The notes beneath the pieces are model-generated. The model searched no databases. It had not been told where the DNA came from and worked only from the letters and a program-made list of their open reading frames with translations. The position numbers and the translations under genes are program-made. Shown piece after piece: positions 35,182 to 47,395 of a stretch of 64,000 bases of DNA. Every line of letters begins with the position of its first letter. The stretch's first letter is position 1. The DNA is from Zygnema cylindricum (taxonomy: Eukaryota > Streptophyta > Zygnematophyceae > Zygnematales > Zygnemataceae), in NCBI GenBank assembly GCA_037447655.1, contig JBBHKE010000542.1, positions 1-64,000 of the forward strand, in the 5' to 3' direction.

Positions 35182-36151
35182 TATAATTCTGTAACTTCCA
35201 TTGGTCCATAGAATGTCCAACTTATATAAAGCCTCTAGGATAATATTTTCCCGTTTGAATTTCCCGTTGAATAAGACTTACCGTCGCACACAAATATTAT
35301 GACCACCTTCACCCCTCTAAAGGTGTGACTCCTTTGAGTTGAACGCATAAAGGATCACTGAATTTGCTCCTCTGAGCATTAATTTATGGCTCGCCAAAGA
35401 TAGCCTATAAATACAAAAGGTCTCTCAAAAAGAGGTGCCTCGAAAAAGTCTAAGTCCTAAACTCCCTCTCTTAACCCCCTACTACTAGTGTACTTGACCA
35501 ATCAGAAGACTGTAAGGTACAAGAAGGTACAGGTGCTGTTGTACTTCTTGTACGACCATGGTATGGCATGGGCGTACGGCTAACGCCCGTCAGTTCTTGA
35601 GCCGTAGTTGCTCCTCCCTCAATATTTGATGTCCACTCATGGCTTCCCACGTGTTACCCGCCGACATAAGCTCCGCAAACCGCCAAATGTCTACTCTGGT
35701 ACATTGGCTCCACTCTGAGTTGTTCGATCTGAGATTGACATTTGATTTCGTCCGTCAAAATGAAATGTTGTTTCGTATATTCCGTGCGGTCCGGATTTCG
35801 TGCGGTTCAGTCCATTTCCATGATCAATTTGTTCGTAAGCTGTTAAATGAGACATATCGTGTTGTCCAAGTTTAATTTTATGTCGTACCCCATATACGTA
35901 ACGCTTCATCAAGACCTACCGGATAATCGGATTGATGTTGTACGACGGTCATCTAGAAGGTTAAATGATCAAATCCTAGACTTCACCGCCTATCTTTTGC
36001 AGAGGGTTATCTCTTCTGTTTACTTAGGCTATCTCTTTGTCTGCCTGCGCCACCCATGGCTGTCCGCCATTCTTTAGTGACTACGACAAGTATGAGGACT
36101 GTAGTAATACCATAGACTAAAGAGATAAAAGAGAAAATACCTTTTTCAACA
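35182..36151 (-). repeat. copia E 5' LTR
   Basis: 970 bp, from TATAATTCTG (TG changed to TA) to TTTTTCAACA in plus reading. Alignable with the copia B LTR over its length. Contains the AGCCATGGCT-like and GATCAAATCCTAG blocks. Confidence 0.65.
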
Positions 36152-36864
36152 TAAACCCCTTTCTACTAAAGTACGACACCAATCACAAGACTGTGCAGTA
36201 TAAAAAGGTATTGGTGCCGTTGTACTTTTTGCGCGGCCCCTGTACGGCATGGCCATAAAGGTGACACTTGTCACATTCAAACTTGTTATGATGCTTCGCG
36301 GAGGTCCCGTAAACCAATGAGATATAGCCCGTGTCATCCGGTATGGCGGTTTCTGAAAACCGCCAAAGCGACCATTCTGCAACGTTGGCTCACCCCAAGG
36401 TTGTCTGATCCAAGTCGGCTTTTAATACAAGCCGTCAAAATATATGTCGTAACAATTCGTTTGTATATAAAGTACAACGGAATTTATACCAAAATTTCGT
36501 TGTGATAGTTAAGTGAATTCCTATGTAAAAATATTTTTAAATAGTTACCGTTCCTATATATATGAACACAATTCCTATATAATAGGATAAAGCTAACGGC
36601 TACCGGCTACTGACACAAGGTATGCACCTGGATCAAATCCTTGTTTCGGCAGCCTTTTTGGTAAGGTCTAATCTTTGCCTACTCCTTGTCTCTTAAGGCA
36701 ACATAGGCAGCCATGGCTCTAACTCCCTCTCCAGCCTTCAGGACTGCAACAAGTGTGAGGACTTGAGAGTGGATTGAGAAGCAGGTTGCCTTTGCTATTT
36801 TACTCTTTTTATTTTTTCCTATTCAGACCTAGAAAATACATAACAAAAACCTTTAATTTTTACA
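36152..36864 (-). repeat. LTR F fragment, split by copia E
   Basis: The right part of another LTR begins in mid-LTR (ACGACACCAATCAC...) and ends AATTTTTACA at 36864, exactly where the inverted-repeat arm starts. Copia E was apparently inserted in it. The left part of LTR F was not identified. Confidence 0.6.
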
Positions 36865-36869
36865 TGTTT

Positions 36870-38090
36870 TTCTCACAGCTGCAATCGCAAGAATTATCTC
36901 TAAAGAGTCAAACTCAACAACCGGAGCATAGCACTTCGTGTAATCTACCCTTAGGTTGAAATGTAGTACAAACTAGCCTAGATTTGTACTTCACTACTTC
37001 ACCCAATGCACCAATTCTAGTTTTGAAGACCCATGAATCAATCCCCTTCTTTCCATCCGGTATGGTTACCTCCTGAAATATCTGATTCTCCACAAATGTT
37101 TTATACTCCTCTCAAGTCGGCTTCCACTTAGATTGTCAATCACACAAAAGTTTTGCCTTGGTGTATGACTTTGGATCGTCGACCAAGTATTTGCACATTA
37201 ATTTCTATAAGAGGTATGTTGTCTCCTTAGATTCGGGGACGAAATAATGTGAATTAAAATTGAAGCCACCAATTTTGTTGTAAGAGGGCCGATTTGATAT
37301 TTTTCCTATATTTTTTCAAGTACTTTTTCTAAAAAATGAAATTGTTCCACAGTTTTCTCCTCCTCATCCACATTTTGAGAGCACGATTTTGAAGTCAAAG
37401 GTTGCTTTGGACATTGATGTCAATGTCCAGTTTTACCGAACCCTAATTTGAATCCAATTTCTCCTTCTTGACATTGACATTGGAATGCAACTCCTGATCC
37501 CGACCAGAATCCTTGTTTGTGCGAAAAACGTGCAACATTGTCCTCCTCATAGAAATCAAGATTTTTTTTTTAGTTCGTTCGATTTTCCGATAACTAAATT
37601 CAAATCCTCATGAAAATTGACATAGCACGGTTTTTGCACAATGCCACGAAATGGATCAAATACCCGGTAAAGATTTCCCTTTGAACTATAGTGCACAAAT
37701 ATTTCAGGCCAACTCCACGCCTCAAATTGCCCTTCCTTTTCGCTTAGTCCACATAAACCGTAGCTCGACATCCCCAAATTCGAAGGTGATGGGGCATTAA
37801 ATTCCTCCAATATAATAATTCAAAAGGTGTTTTGTCACCAGAAACTGAAGTAAGTCTCCAATTAAAAAAAACAGTTAGACGAGAGGATGGTTGCTCCCCA
37901 CAATAAAATGTTACGACCGTTGGAATGAACCATCGCACTTAACGTTTCTTTCAAAGTTAAATTCTTTCTTTTAGTTACTATATTAGATCCACATTTTATT
38001 TCGATAGTTACTGAAGAAAGCCACATCATCCCTGAAATACTAAAATCAACTATGGCGCGCCACGTGTGATCGTGCGCCTCCAAAAAACCT
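36870..38090 (-). pseudogene. copia pol relic (integrase end to RT start) in arm 1
   Basis: Mirror of 60190-61410. Contains integrase C-terminal TPFELLYWRNLMPHHLRIWG and a YSSKGNLYRVFDPF segment, the linker, and the start of RT in broken frames. Confidence 0.65.
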
Positions 38091-38325
38091 CCAAAATTCT
38101 ATCACCTATCGACGGAAAAATGGACGACACTGAAACACTCTAATTTGGAATAAGGACCGAAAATGGCTACATGTCAACCCTAAGGACCGAAAACGGCTAC
38201 ACGACAACCCTAACAAAAAGTATTGGACAATTCTAAAATAATACCCTACTAACATAGACTTAAGGACATTCTTAGACGCGAACCGAAACAAAAAAAAGGA
38301 ATTGATGCGAACCTAACATAAAGTA

Positions 38326-38877
38326 CAACGTGAATCGCTTAGACTGTTAATAAATTATTAGGGTAAAGAAATAATTAGTGTTAATGATTCTATTTTGGGT
38401 TCAATGGTCTAGCGCCAACAAAACAATAACTCTAATTTATCCATCTAACACTTATTTGGATACACATTCCCATAGTGAAGCCGCTATAACCCTTGTTCAC
38501 ATTACCAACGTTTGAACATTACCAACGTTTGAACATGTGAGAACAGGTTCTCCCGATTCGCCATCGCCTTTATGAATGGGAATCAAATCTGAGTGCGTTT
38601 TTTCGTGTCGACGCACTCACATTCCCGTGTCGACGCATTTTTTTAATACTCTTTCTGTACAAATGTACGAAATAACCAGCAAATTAAGTACAGACTGACA
38701 CAATTTGCACACAAAAATATGTAGAAACAACCCAAGTTAGAGTTATTAACGCTAATTAAACAGTAACGTTATTAACGTTAAAAAAAACGAAAGTATCACT
38801 AATTATATTTAAGGTTCAAGGGTCAAAATTTGGGGGCTTGAATCTAGTGTTATTAACGCTATAAGCGATTCACGGTG
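38326..38877. mobile_element. Stowaway-like MITE in arm 1 (552 bp)
   Basis: Inverted ends CAACGTGAATCGCTTAGAC and CACCGTGAATCGCTTATAGC, flanked by TA at 38324-38325 and 38878-38879. Same TIR family as 31117-31334 but with a longer body containing AACGTTTGAACATGTGAGAA. Confidence 0.7.
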
Positions 38878-38989
38878 TACTTTCGCCAAGTTGTTACGTG
38901 GAAGGATCTACGCGAAATCGAGCCGCTTTCCCCCGCCAGACCGATTCTTCCAATGAACCGTGACTTTTGTCTGGTCAAATAGTACGATT

Positions 38990-39290
38990 ATTCGCTTGCA
39001 GCCATTAGATCTGAATTGTGGAGGAGGCAACGGTTCGATGTAACAAGTCACATGTTGCAGAGTTTTAGCGCGTTCGGTTACACAAACGGGGAAGATCGCC
39101 GTTTGTCTCTGCGCGCCGGAAGAAATTATTTCTCCGGCGTTACCGTGACCTGGACAAGCGCATCTGCCGCTCTGACACGTGACAAGTGACGCCTGACCGG
39201 CTACGTGCGACTTTGTCGGGCGACAAGTTAGCGAACCGCTCTTGTCGCCGCGGCAGCTCGTGCGGACCTCGCAGCACTATTATAAAAAAT
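38990..39290 (+). promoter_or_regulatory. LTPG promoter module, arm 1
   Basis: CACGTG G-box at 39176-39181, CGAACCGCTC block, TATAAAAAAT at 39281-39290. Matches the promoter at 2490-2702 in order of blocks and is about 150 bp from the ATG at 39442. Confidence 0.6.
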
Positions 39291-39441
39291 AAAATATAAG
39301 GTCAAGTCGTCAGCGAAACCAACGGCGCGAAATATTTCCATATTGTTCTGTCCGTCCGTTCGAAACTTCACTTTTATCTTTCCCTAAAGGTCACGAACAT
39401 ACTGCACTTTCCAAAAAGTAGAAAAAGAAATCCAACCGACC

Positions 39442-41226
39442 ATGGGTGCGAACGCTCGCACGGTCTTTACGACCGTTTTACTAATCTCCTCCCTCTTCCT
39501 CTCTCTCCGCCCAGCCACCTCCCAAATCTTCCCTTTTCTTCCCGATCCTGGGATGACCGATGCTTCTCCAGCCAGTTCCCCTTCGTCCTCGCTTTCTTTT
39601 AGCTTTAACTCGTCCAGTCCGCCTCCTCCCCTTCCCCTCTCTCCCTCTCCCTCTCCCTCCCCCTCTCCCTCGCCCAACCCCTCACCCTCTCCCTCGCCCA
39701 AACCGTCTCCCTCTCCGACCCCCTTCCCCTCTTTCTCCCCTTCCCCCTCTCCCTCTCCCCCTTTCTACTGCTCCCTCATCTGGAACTTCCTCTCCCGAGC
39801 CTGCGAGTCCCACCTTGAGTCTCGCCGCAACGGCAGTTCCCAGACCTCTTCCGATCCTGGCGGCCCCTGCTGCTTCGGAATCCAGCAGGCCAACGACAGG
39901 CTCTGCCTGTGCCAAACCTCTCCCGAAGATTCGCCCTCCCTCGATGACGTGTCGTATGTGGCCGAGAAAGTGTGCGGCGTCGTACCGGAGGCTCTCAACA
40001 CACCAGGAAGCGGCACGTGCAGAGGCTCGGCACCGAGTCCCGCTCCGAATTGGGGACCAGCCCCTGTACCAGGTGCGGATAGAGGTTCGGTTTTGGTAGT
40101 GCTGCGGTGCAAAGTTGTAACGATAAGATGTAATATCTTGAGGAGAAGGAGGGAAAGTCTTTGTTGATTATGTTGTTTTCTAGGTTGTTGGCAAAAAAAG
40201 TTTTAAGTTCATGAGTTTCAGTCCTATAAGTTGCATTCTATTTTCAGAGTCCAAACGTACAGCTCAAAGTACAGAACACCAAAATACAAAACAGTAGTAC
40301 AGTATTCTAAAAGTACAAAATGAAGAGTTTGTAGTGGTGGGACTAAGCGATTACAAACCCTCGTCTAAGCAATAAAGACACCCTTCAATGAACCAAACTC
40401 CCGGTATCATCGGTTTGCTTGAGAAGGAAAAAGTTGGTTATATCCATGATCATATGTACAGTTACAGTTTTTTTGGTTCTGGGTGTCAGGTGTCGGGTTT
40501 TGGGTTTCGGTTATTTTCTATTTAGTCGTTTTGGATTTGACAGGGATGCGAGGGGGAATTTGCTTTTAACTTTATTTTTTGGGGGGTTTCCGAATTCCTG
40601 TTTTCTGATGGAGACAAGAATTTAGAGCGGTGGTCAATGGAGGAGGTTGCTGCAAATATCATTCTGGAATTAATGCGTTTTATGCAATGAAATTAAAATT
40701 TTAAAAAAAGATTGTATTTAAAAAGATTGTATTTATTTTTTTAAAAAGATTTATCTTTGTGAGGTGGTACTTCAATTTTGTTTTAAAACTTTACCCCTTT
40801 CTTTTTCCCACAGGGGTTGTCACAATCATTTGTAGGACATTATTAGTGTAGGGGTGTAAGTGGAATATAATGCAGATTCAGCAACAAGTTTCTGGGTTTT
40901 GGTGGTTCTTTAATTTTGCTTAATTTTACCCCTTTCCCCTTTTCCTTATGGGATCCGTCACAGTCTATGAAGTAACTGACGAAGGCTATAGAGAGCCTCA
41001 GCTGTTGAGATTGAGAAATAGCCACTCTAACTTGTGTGTGGGTTTGGTTACAGAGATGACTCCTTCGCCGGACGGAGACAACAGTCCGATTGACGTTTTG
41101 ACCGGTACAGAGAGAGTGGGAATTTCCGCTTCGAGCGGCAGCCGACAGAACGGAGTTTCATTGTCTCTCTTCAGTTTCATGGTTTGTTCCGTTGTGACGG
41201 TGGCCGTGTTTTCAAAAGTTTTTTGA
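39442..41226 (+). CDS. GPI-anchored lipid transfer protein (LTPG-type), arm 1 copy
   Basis: Exon 1 is 39442-40072, the intron 40073-41053 (GTGCGG donor, GGTTACAG acceptor) and exon 2 41054-41226. The intron is phase 1 and the spliced product has 267 residues. The signal peptide is about residues 1-28. A Ser/Pro linker with (SP)n runs about 58-107. The 8-cysteine domain is C110, C121, C143-C144, C155-x-C157, C178, C193. Exon 2 supplies a Ser/Gly segment (SASSGS) and a hydrophobic tail ending SKVF. Splice signals and frame are intact and promoter motifs are present, so it may be expressed. It differs from 56879-58837 mainly by 58 fewer linker residues. Likely role: lipid binding at the outer cell surface. 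Confidence 0.85.
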
Positions 41227-41869
41227 ACTGAACGCAGTTTAATCGCCGGTTAAACGCAACCAGAAAACATATGTTGGATAGGGAATAACGTAAACGAATA
41301 TTGTTCGACGAACATAACAGATAAAAAAGGGACAGTTGAGGATGAGAATAGGGATGCGAACAGCATAGTCTGTTTTCGAATGTTGTTTTGTAAGGATAAC
41401 TGGGTGCAAATGGTTAGTGCGTGGGTTTTTTTTACTGATAGTGACAATTGAGAAGACTGATTTTTTTATTTTTTCGTTCTAGATTTTTTTCAACGTTTCT
41501 TCTGTTCATACTTTCTCTGTTCATAACTTTTTATATAAACTGGATTTATAAAATTTTCGGTGTATGTTTTTTTACTGTTCTTTTTCAATGATTGGTTTGG
41601 GACTTTGGGCAAAATATTTCTGAAATCTTTTGATGGTTTTTGATCCTTTTTTTTGATAATTCCATCAAATGTTTCTCAAAGAACAGATGAAAACAAACAA
41701 ACGCCATTCGGTTCAAAGGCCTTTTTTTGGTTTCTTCCTTACCAATACTTGACAGACGGAAAACAAAAATGTGGAATCGAAATAAACTTTGCATCGGATT
41801 GCATCTAGTTTAAGGAACCTATTGCATTTTTTTTTTCGGTGTCTACAAATCATCTTAAATTTAGCAATT

Positions 41870-42681
41870 ATTTGAAGTTCCTTCTCCAACGTCGACTTCC
41901 ATTTTTTTTTCCCGATCGAAAGAACTCGGGCTTTGGTATACGATTGTGGATAGCGGGGTGAATTCTCACAGACTGATTGCTATAGGAGGAAGTCCTCCTC
42001 CTTAGCCGCTGAAATATACAAATGTGAGTTTTTGACATTTCCCTCTTTCCGGTCAAGAAAATGGGGTGCCGGCTTCTTCCCTTTGTTCTCCCTCATACTT
42101 CGCCGTGGTTCCAATTCCTTCTCCATTTCCGATTTTATTTCAATAACACTTGGTCCACTCAATTTAGAGGTCGAAGATTTCCGGGTGTCTGAAGAAATTC
42201 GGGAATTTTCGCTTCACGAATCACCTCCAATGTTATCCAAATTCAAATATTCAAATTTTCAAAAAATTCCCCTTCCCCCTCTAAACATTGGAGGCTGATT
42301 TCGACTCAATGTTGAATCCGGGCTTCAATGTCGTATTCATGTCATAGAACTTATAAACATCAAGATTCGAAGTCCTCTTTGCCGATCAAGAAATTGTAGA
42401 TAAAAGGTCCTCATGAAAGTCCACATTGTGAGATTCCTCAATGATATAGCGGATCGAATCATAGATCTGTTGAAGGCTCCTTTTGGAGCTATATCAACAA
42501 AATGTTCAGACTAACTTCGAGATGCAAATTTCCCCTTTCTTCTTTTGGGATTGAACAGAAACCGGTGCACGACACCCCAAAATATGAAAGTGATGGAGGG
42601 TTGGTTTTCGGAACTGAAGTGAGCCGTCGACTACAAACATAATTTTAGCACTTAGGATAGCATTTTACCATCGATTGATAT
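41870..42681 (-). pseudogene. copia pol relic (integrase end and linker) in arm 1
   Basis: Mirror of 55424-56240. The minus strand has the linker RRSMRENKGKKPAPHFLD, typical of the stretch between integrase and RT, and broken integrase C-terminal sequence. Confidence 0.6.
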
Positions 42682-42689
42682 AATTGTAT

Positions 42690-42862
42690 AAGTTGACAAT
42701 GCCTGTGGTATTTGTAAATGTCTACAATTTATGGTAAGCACCTTATTTTTTTTAAATTGCATATGACGTCACATGTCTTTGCGTGACATTGTAGACGTTC
42801 GGCCTTTGAATCCTAGGTAGTTCATGTTTTAAGAAGTCGCATTTGCCTCTGCCTCTCCTAAA
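42690..42862 (+). mobile_element. fragment of the Harbinger-like element
   Basis: Blocks CACCTTATTTT, CATGTCTTTGCGTGACATTG and TAGACGTTCGGCCTT match the element ending at 9386 in the same order. Both termini are missing. Confidence 0.5.
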
Positions 42863-43665
42863 ATGACATTAGATTTGAGGCCTATGAAAATAAAATCATC
42901 CAAATGCCTTGCAATATAAGAACCCAAATCTTTCCAACACCTCATCCGCATACTGTTCTTCATTAACCTTAAAGTCTCCATTCTTCTTCCTCTACAATTG
43001 AACTCCCACAATATATTGTGCGTCCCATAAGTCCGTGATCTTGAAATGTTTCCGAAATTCGCTCTTCATTCTCCGAGTAGCTCTAAGTTGTGAGAGATAT
43101 AAATATAGTCATCAACATATACACTGAAAATTGTCATGTCCCGACCTTGTCTTTGACTATACACTCCACAATCTACAATAAGGCTCTTAAAGCGTAAAAT
43201 TATCAATACTTTATGAAGTTTGTGATTCCACGTTCTCGGTGCCTGCTTCAAACCATAAAAAGCTTTCCAAAGTCGCGAAACCTTCCCTTTTCCTACAGAG
43301 ATTCCCTCTGATATTTTCAAGTATATTTCCTCCTCTAATTCGCCATTAAAAAAGGTTGTCTTCACATCCATCTGTTGGAAGTGCATCCCTTCTGTTGGAT
43401 ACTCGGTCATTCTTGTCAGTCATTCTTACGCTCGTAAAGAGTAAAACTTTACTACAGGGGCAAAGGTCTATGAATAACCAATTCTCGCCTTCTACTAGAA
43501 GCCTTTTATGTACTAACCGAGCTTTGTGTTTGAGAATTTCTCCTAAGGCTTCCATCTTTGTCTTAAATACCCACTTTGAATCTATTACCTTCCTCTCATT
43601 TGGCAAGTCAACTTCTTCAAAACACCCACTCGCTTTTACACAATTAAGTTCTTTTATGAACGTAA
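42862..43665 (-). pseudogene. copia reverse transcriptase fragment
   Basis: Minus-strand frames 43346-43606 (KVIDSKWVFKTKMEALGEI, HKARLVHK) and 43066-43410 (QQMDVKTTFFNGELEEEIYL, KAFYGLKQAPRTWN, FSVYVDDYIYIS). RT motifs including YVDD are present, but RNase H and integrase are absent and the frames are split. Confidence 0.75.
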
Positions 43666-43674
43666 TCTAATTTA

Positions 43675-44090
43675 TTCGCTAATGCTAATTTTTTGTATAT
43701 ATTCCCCATAATGTAGCCGGTATAACCTTTGTTCACATATTCAACGTTTGAACATGTGAGAATAGGTTGGCGTGATTTTTCCCTGTCTTCATCACTAAGA
43801 ATCAAGTCTGAGCCCGCTTTTCAGAGGTGACGCACTCAATTTCCAATGTCGACACCTTTAAGTGGCACTTATTCTGTACACTTGTACGAAATAATGTACA
43901 GTTTTAGTACGGGCTGGCAGGTTTCTACACTACACTATTTAAAAATGTCCAAATTAGAGTTATTAACGCTAATTGAACAGTAGCTATACTAACATAAAAA
44001 AAAAAATTATAGTTATTTAATCGATTTTAGATTCGAGGGTCCAAATTTGAGGGTGCCGAATAAGCAGTCTCAATGCTAATAGCTATTGGT
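43675..44090. mobile_element. relic of the 552-bp MITE
   Basis: Shares internal blocks with 38326-38877 (ACGTTTGAACATGTGAGAA, CTTGTTCACAT-like, GTCGAC...GCACTCA, TGTACGAAATAA, TTAGAGTTATTAACGCTAATT). The ends are degraded. Confidence 0.5.
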
Positions 44091-44194
44091 ACCTAATCGC
44101 ATTACGATCGTCGGTGGACAATTTTTTTCAACCAATAGAGATGGCACGGTCCGATTAAATCTAGATAATTTGGATTCTATGGATACGAAAAGAT

Positions 44195-45530
44195 CACAAG
44201 ATGGCTCGAGGACATGTTCCTCACAATGTTGTACCCCTTCTCTCTACGGCTCGTCTTGTCGTTGTTTCTAAGCTTGGGGGGAATTCGACCGATTGCTATC
44301 AGCGAGGTGTTGTAGCGTATGGTAGCCCGCGCTATTTGTATTCAACTCCTAGGGGGCATTCCATGTCCATATTTCACCGCACCAGTTTGGCGTTGCTACC
44401 AAAGGGGGTTGTGAGGCGGTTTTTCATGGTCTTCGGGTTGTTTTGGATCTCCATCCGGATTGAATGGTCCTCCAAGTGGATGCTGCTAACACTTTCAGTA
44501 CAGTCAACCGTAATGCTATTTTTTAGGGACTAAGGCATGCTCCATAACACATCAACCAGATTTTCCCATTTGTTCGTACATTTTATTCTCTCACGAGCTC
44601 CTTCATCTTTCCTCTTGGCGGTCCTTTTGGTGATGTTGCCACTTTGGAATCTGCGATTAGCACTCTCCAAGGTGATCTTTGGTGGTCCCCCTTTTTGCAT
44701 TGGCCCACCTTCAAGCATGCGAGACTCGGCTACGACTTTTCCTAATTGTTTATTCCCTTCAATTGCAAATGATACGATTATTGTGGACCCTCCTAACCAA
44801 GTTTTTTGTGCCTTTACCCATTTTGTGGAGCAACTTTGTAGGATTGGTTTGTTAGTGACCACGTCTAAATGTGTGGTTTCGTGCCCGCAAGGTTTGCCTT
44901 AAAACTTCCCCGTCCTTGTGGGTTTTCGAAATGCATCACCAACGGAGGGTATTAAAGCTTTAGGCTTTGCTATAGGTGCCCCATCCTTTGTGAACCAAAT
45001 GGTCAATGATGCTTTGTTGGAGGACATATTCCACTCCGATGACCTTCCTAAGCTGTCCGGCTCGTAGGTGGCATTTCAAATCCTTACTCGCTGTTTTACT
45101 TAACGTCCTCTCTATCTCGCCCCGACATTACCTCCAACGGCTCTATTTTTGTCTTCTCTAAAGGACTTCGACGATAAAATTTTAATGGTGCTCCATCACC
45201 TCGTTGTACATGGGATTTTTGATCGGCCAGAGAGCTCATTTGCACGCCGTCAAGCTAGCCTTCCAATTTCCGGCGGTGGTTTAGGTTTGATTCTGGTGGC
45301 TCGAGTTGCTCTGGCGGCTTATTTGGGTAATTTGGCTTTGGTGGCGCCCGCCATCACTTCCCGATTTATCGCAGACCATGTCCCCATCTTGGACCACGTC
45401 ATCCCTAAAGTGGAGGAAAACCTTTTTCCTTTTCATGAGGCACTTCTCTCTGCTCGTACACTCCTTTGCGTCATGCCCGAAACAAGTGCCACCTTTTCCA
45501 TCTCATATTGCTGACAAAAACTTTCATTTA
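44195..45530 (+). pseudogene. non-LTR-type reverse transcriptase relic
   Basis: Frames 44201-44533, 44537-44902 and 45149-45514, with shifts between. The start reads ARLVVVSKLGG and, in the next frame, GGIRPIAISEVL then RMVARAI, the style of RT finger motifs with KPxGGxRPIAxGE. The middle has FGGPPFCIGP and a GLLVTTSKC segment. The end has LPISGGGLGL and LAAYLGNLALVAPAI. No YxDD in frame was located. The same family lies at 10.75-11.4 kb on the other strand. Confidence 0.5.
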
Positions 45531-45687
45531 CAACAGCACATATCCGAGTTGGCAACCTCCGAATTCAATGATATTTTAAACAGGCTACATTATGCTCACT
45601 CGCGCGTTCATTTTCGTTTGTGTTCTAGGTCGGGGCTGGTGCTTAGTGATGAAAATAAAGAAAAAGTAGTTCCTATCCTAGTTATAG

Positions 45688-46802
45688 TGTTGTCCATAGC
45701 CTATTTCAGCCATGGATTACTCTCGGAAGCACCACAGACTACCCTTCAAACAGCGGTGTTTGCGACAGCACAGATTACTCCACAATAAACAAAATCACCT
45801 TAAACTGCACCAATAGGCAGTATACTGTAGAAAATTTGAACTCCCAAAGTTATAACCAAATCGACCAAGGGATCTAGAAGAAACAAGCTCCAGAGTTTCC
45901 CAAAAACAGCTGATAGCCTTACAAACTAACCACTTTGACTTCTCACAGAATCTCACAGAGATAACAGAATAAAATGAAACTTCACACAAATATAGATTCT
46001 ATGTCATAGAATAGCTTTACAAAGTTTCACATGAAAGCACCAAACAGAGTGATCACACCAACAGGTCAAAGATGCAGAAAACAGTCTGCCATTGCTTTGA
46101 TTAAACTTGACCGTGATACTCAAAATATTCTAAGTCCTACAAGTTATACTCAAAGAGTTCACTACTGAATGTACGGAGGCATACCAGCCGTACGCTATCT
46201 ACTATCTACCTAAACTATTGTAAATATACCTGAATAGTTCGAGGTATGTCGGATTGAACAACTCTACACTAATAACTAATTAGCAAAAAGACAAACCTAT
46301 GTTGTACATAATATTTACACCGACATCTCCACAATCTTCGTACGTCAAAAACCAAGCTCCCACTAAGTAACCACTAAACAAATGTCATTACTCACAATCT
46401 ATACTAGTTATATTATCCACAGCTGCGTCAGCTGCTTTGTCCGTACGGATCACATCAATATAACCGCAGTTGCGTTGACTTGTCTGCATCACACCCGCTC
46501 CGTACCGGCGGAGCTTATTCATCCAAAATAACCGCAGCTGCGTTGTCTTGTCTACGTCGCAACTGCGCCGTACCGGCGGTGTCTGTTTCAACATTTCGTT
46601 TATTCCACATCGGATTGCTTCGCGATCCATCGTCCATTTGTCAATGCTTAGTCACCCCTGTCAAAGAGTCCCTTACGTTACTTTAGTTATCCGTACATTC
46701 GCTCCCCCAATCCGTGAATCAATTCGATCCTCCATATTAAACCCAATTAGCAATTACGCACGAATTGTAGCGTACGCACGAAACTGAGTTTTCATAACAA
46801 CA
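45688..46802 (-). repeat. copia D 3' LTR
   Basis: 1115 bp, TG at 45688, ACA at 46802. Contains an AGCCATGGAT block and the GGATTGCTTCGCGATCC palindrome. Confidence 0.85.
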
Positions 46803-46860
46803 CTCTCCCAAAAATTTAGTTTCGTGCACCTATAAAATATGCATCGTGTAATGATGTGTT

Positions 46861-47022
46861 GCTACGCTGCGCTGGTTCGACATCGCAGCGCAGTATGTCT
46901 ACAAAGTGCACCGTGTACTGCTATGCTGCTACGCTGCGCTAGTTCGACATCGCAGCGCAGTATGTCTACAAAGTGCAGCGTGTACTGCTATGCTGCTACG
47001 CTGCGCTAGTTTGATATTGCAG
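46861..47022 (-). repeat. 67-bp tandem repeat with internal hairpin
   Basis: Units start at 46861, 46928 and 46995 (partial). Each holds CTGCGCT and AGCGCAG arms about 12 bp apart, a potential stem-loop. Located just inside the copia D 3' LTR. Confidence 0.75.
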
Positions 47023-47395
47023 CCCTAGCAGCTGCTCTTTTCACCCTTAACTTCCTCCTCACAGCCTCATCCACTGAGAGCTAAAGCTTTCAATTTCAAC
47101 ACTCCCCTAAAGCTTTAGACTCTGTAGTCCATGCAGATATTTCTACTCTAATAGAGATAAAATGAAGAATGTAAAATATTTAAAGCTTAAAAATTCTCTA
47201 TCAACCTCCACTACTAATGATTTAAAAATATTAGCCAAAACAATACATCACCATTGTTTTGCTGACGTCGCCATTTCCCATTTGCCTTGCTGAAAACCAC
47301 CACCTTGCAGAATTTGTCCTGTAACAGCTCCCCCTAAGTCATAAATGTGAAACTATCACTTTCACTAACACTGTAACACCACTTTTATTCGCTGC

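Larger units (their letters stand above)
36865..42681 (+). repeat. inverted-repeat arm 1 (about 5.8 kb)
   Basis: Reverse complement of 55424-61414. From the outer edge to the LTPG exon, coordinates in the two arms sum to 98279. Past the Ser/Pro repeat they sum to 98105, a difference of 174 bp. Reading frames are identical over most of the arms. Confidence 0.9.

Noticed and set aside
39560-40099. Leu/Pro-rich alternative frame over LTPG exon 1
   Set aside because: Same Ser/Pro repeat read in another frame. It lacks a signal peptide and the ordered cysteines.
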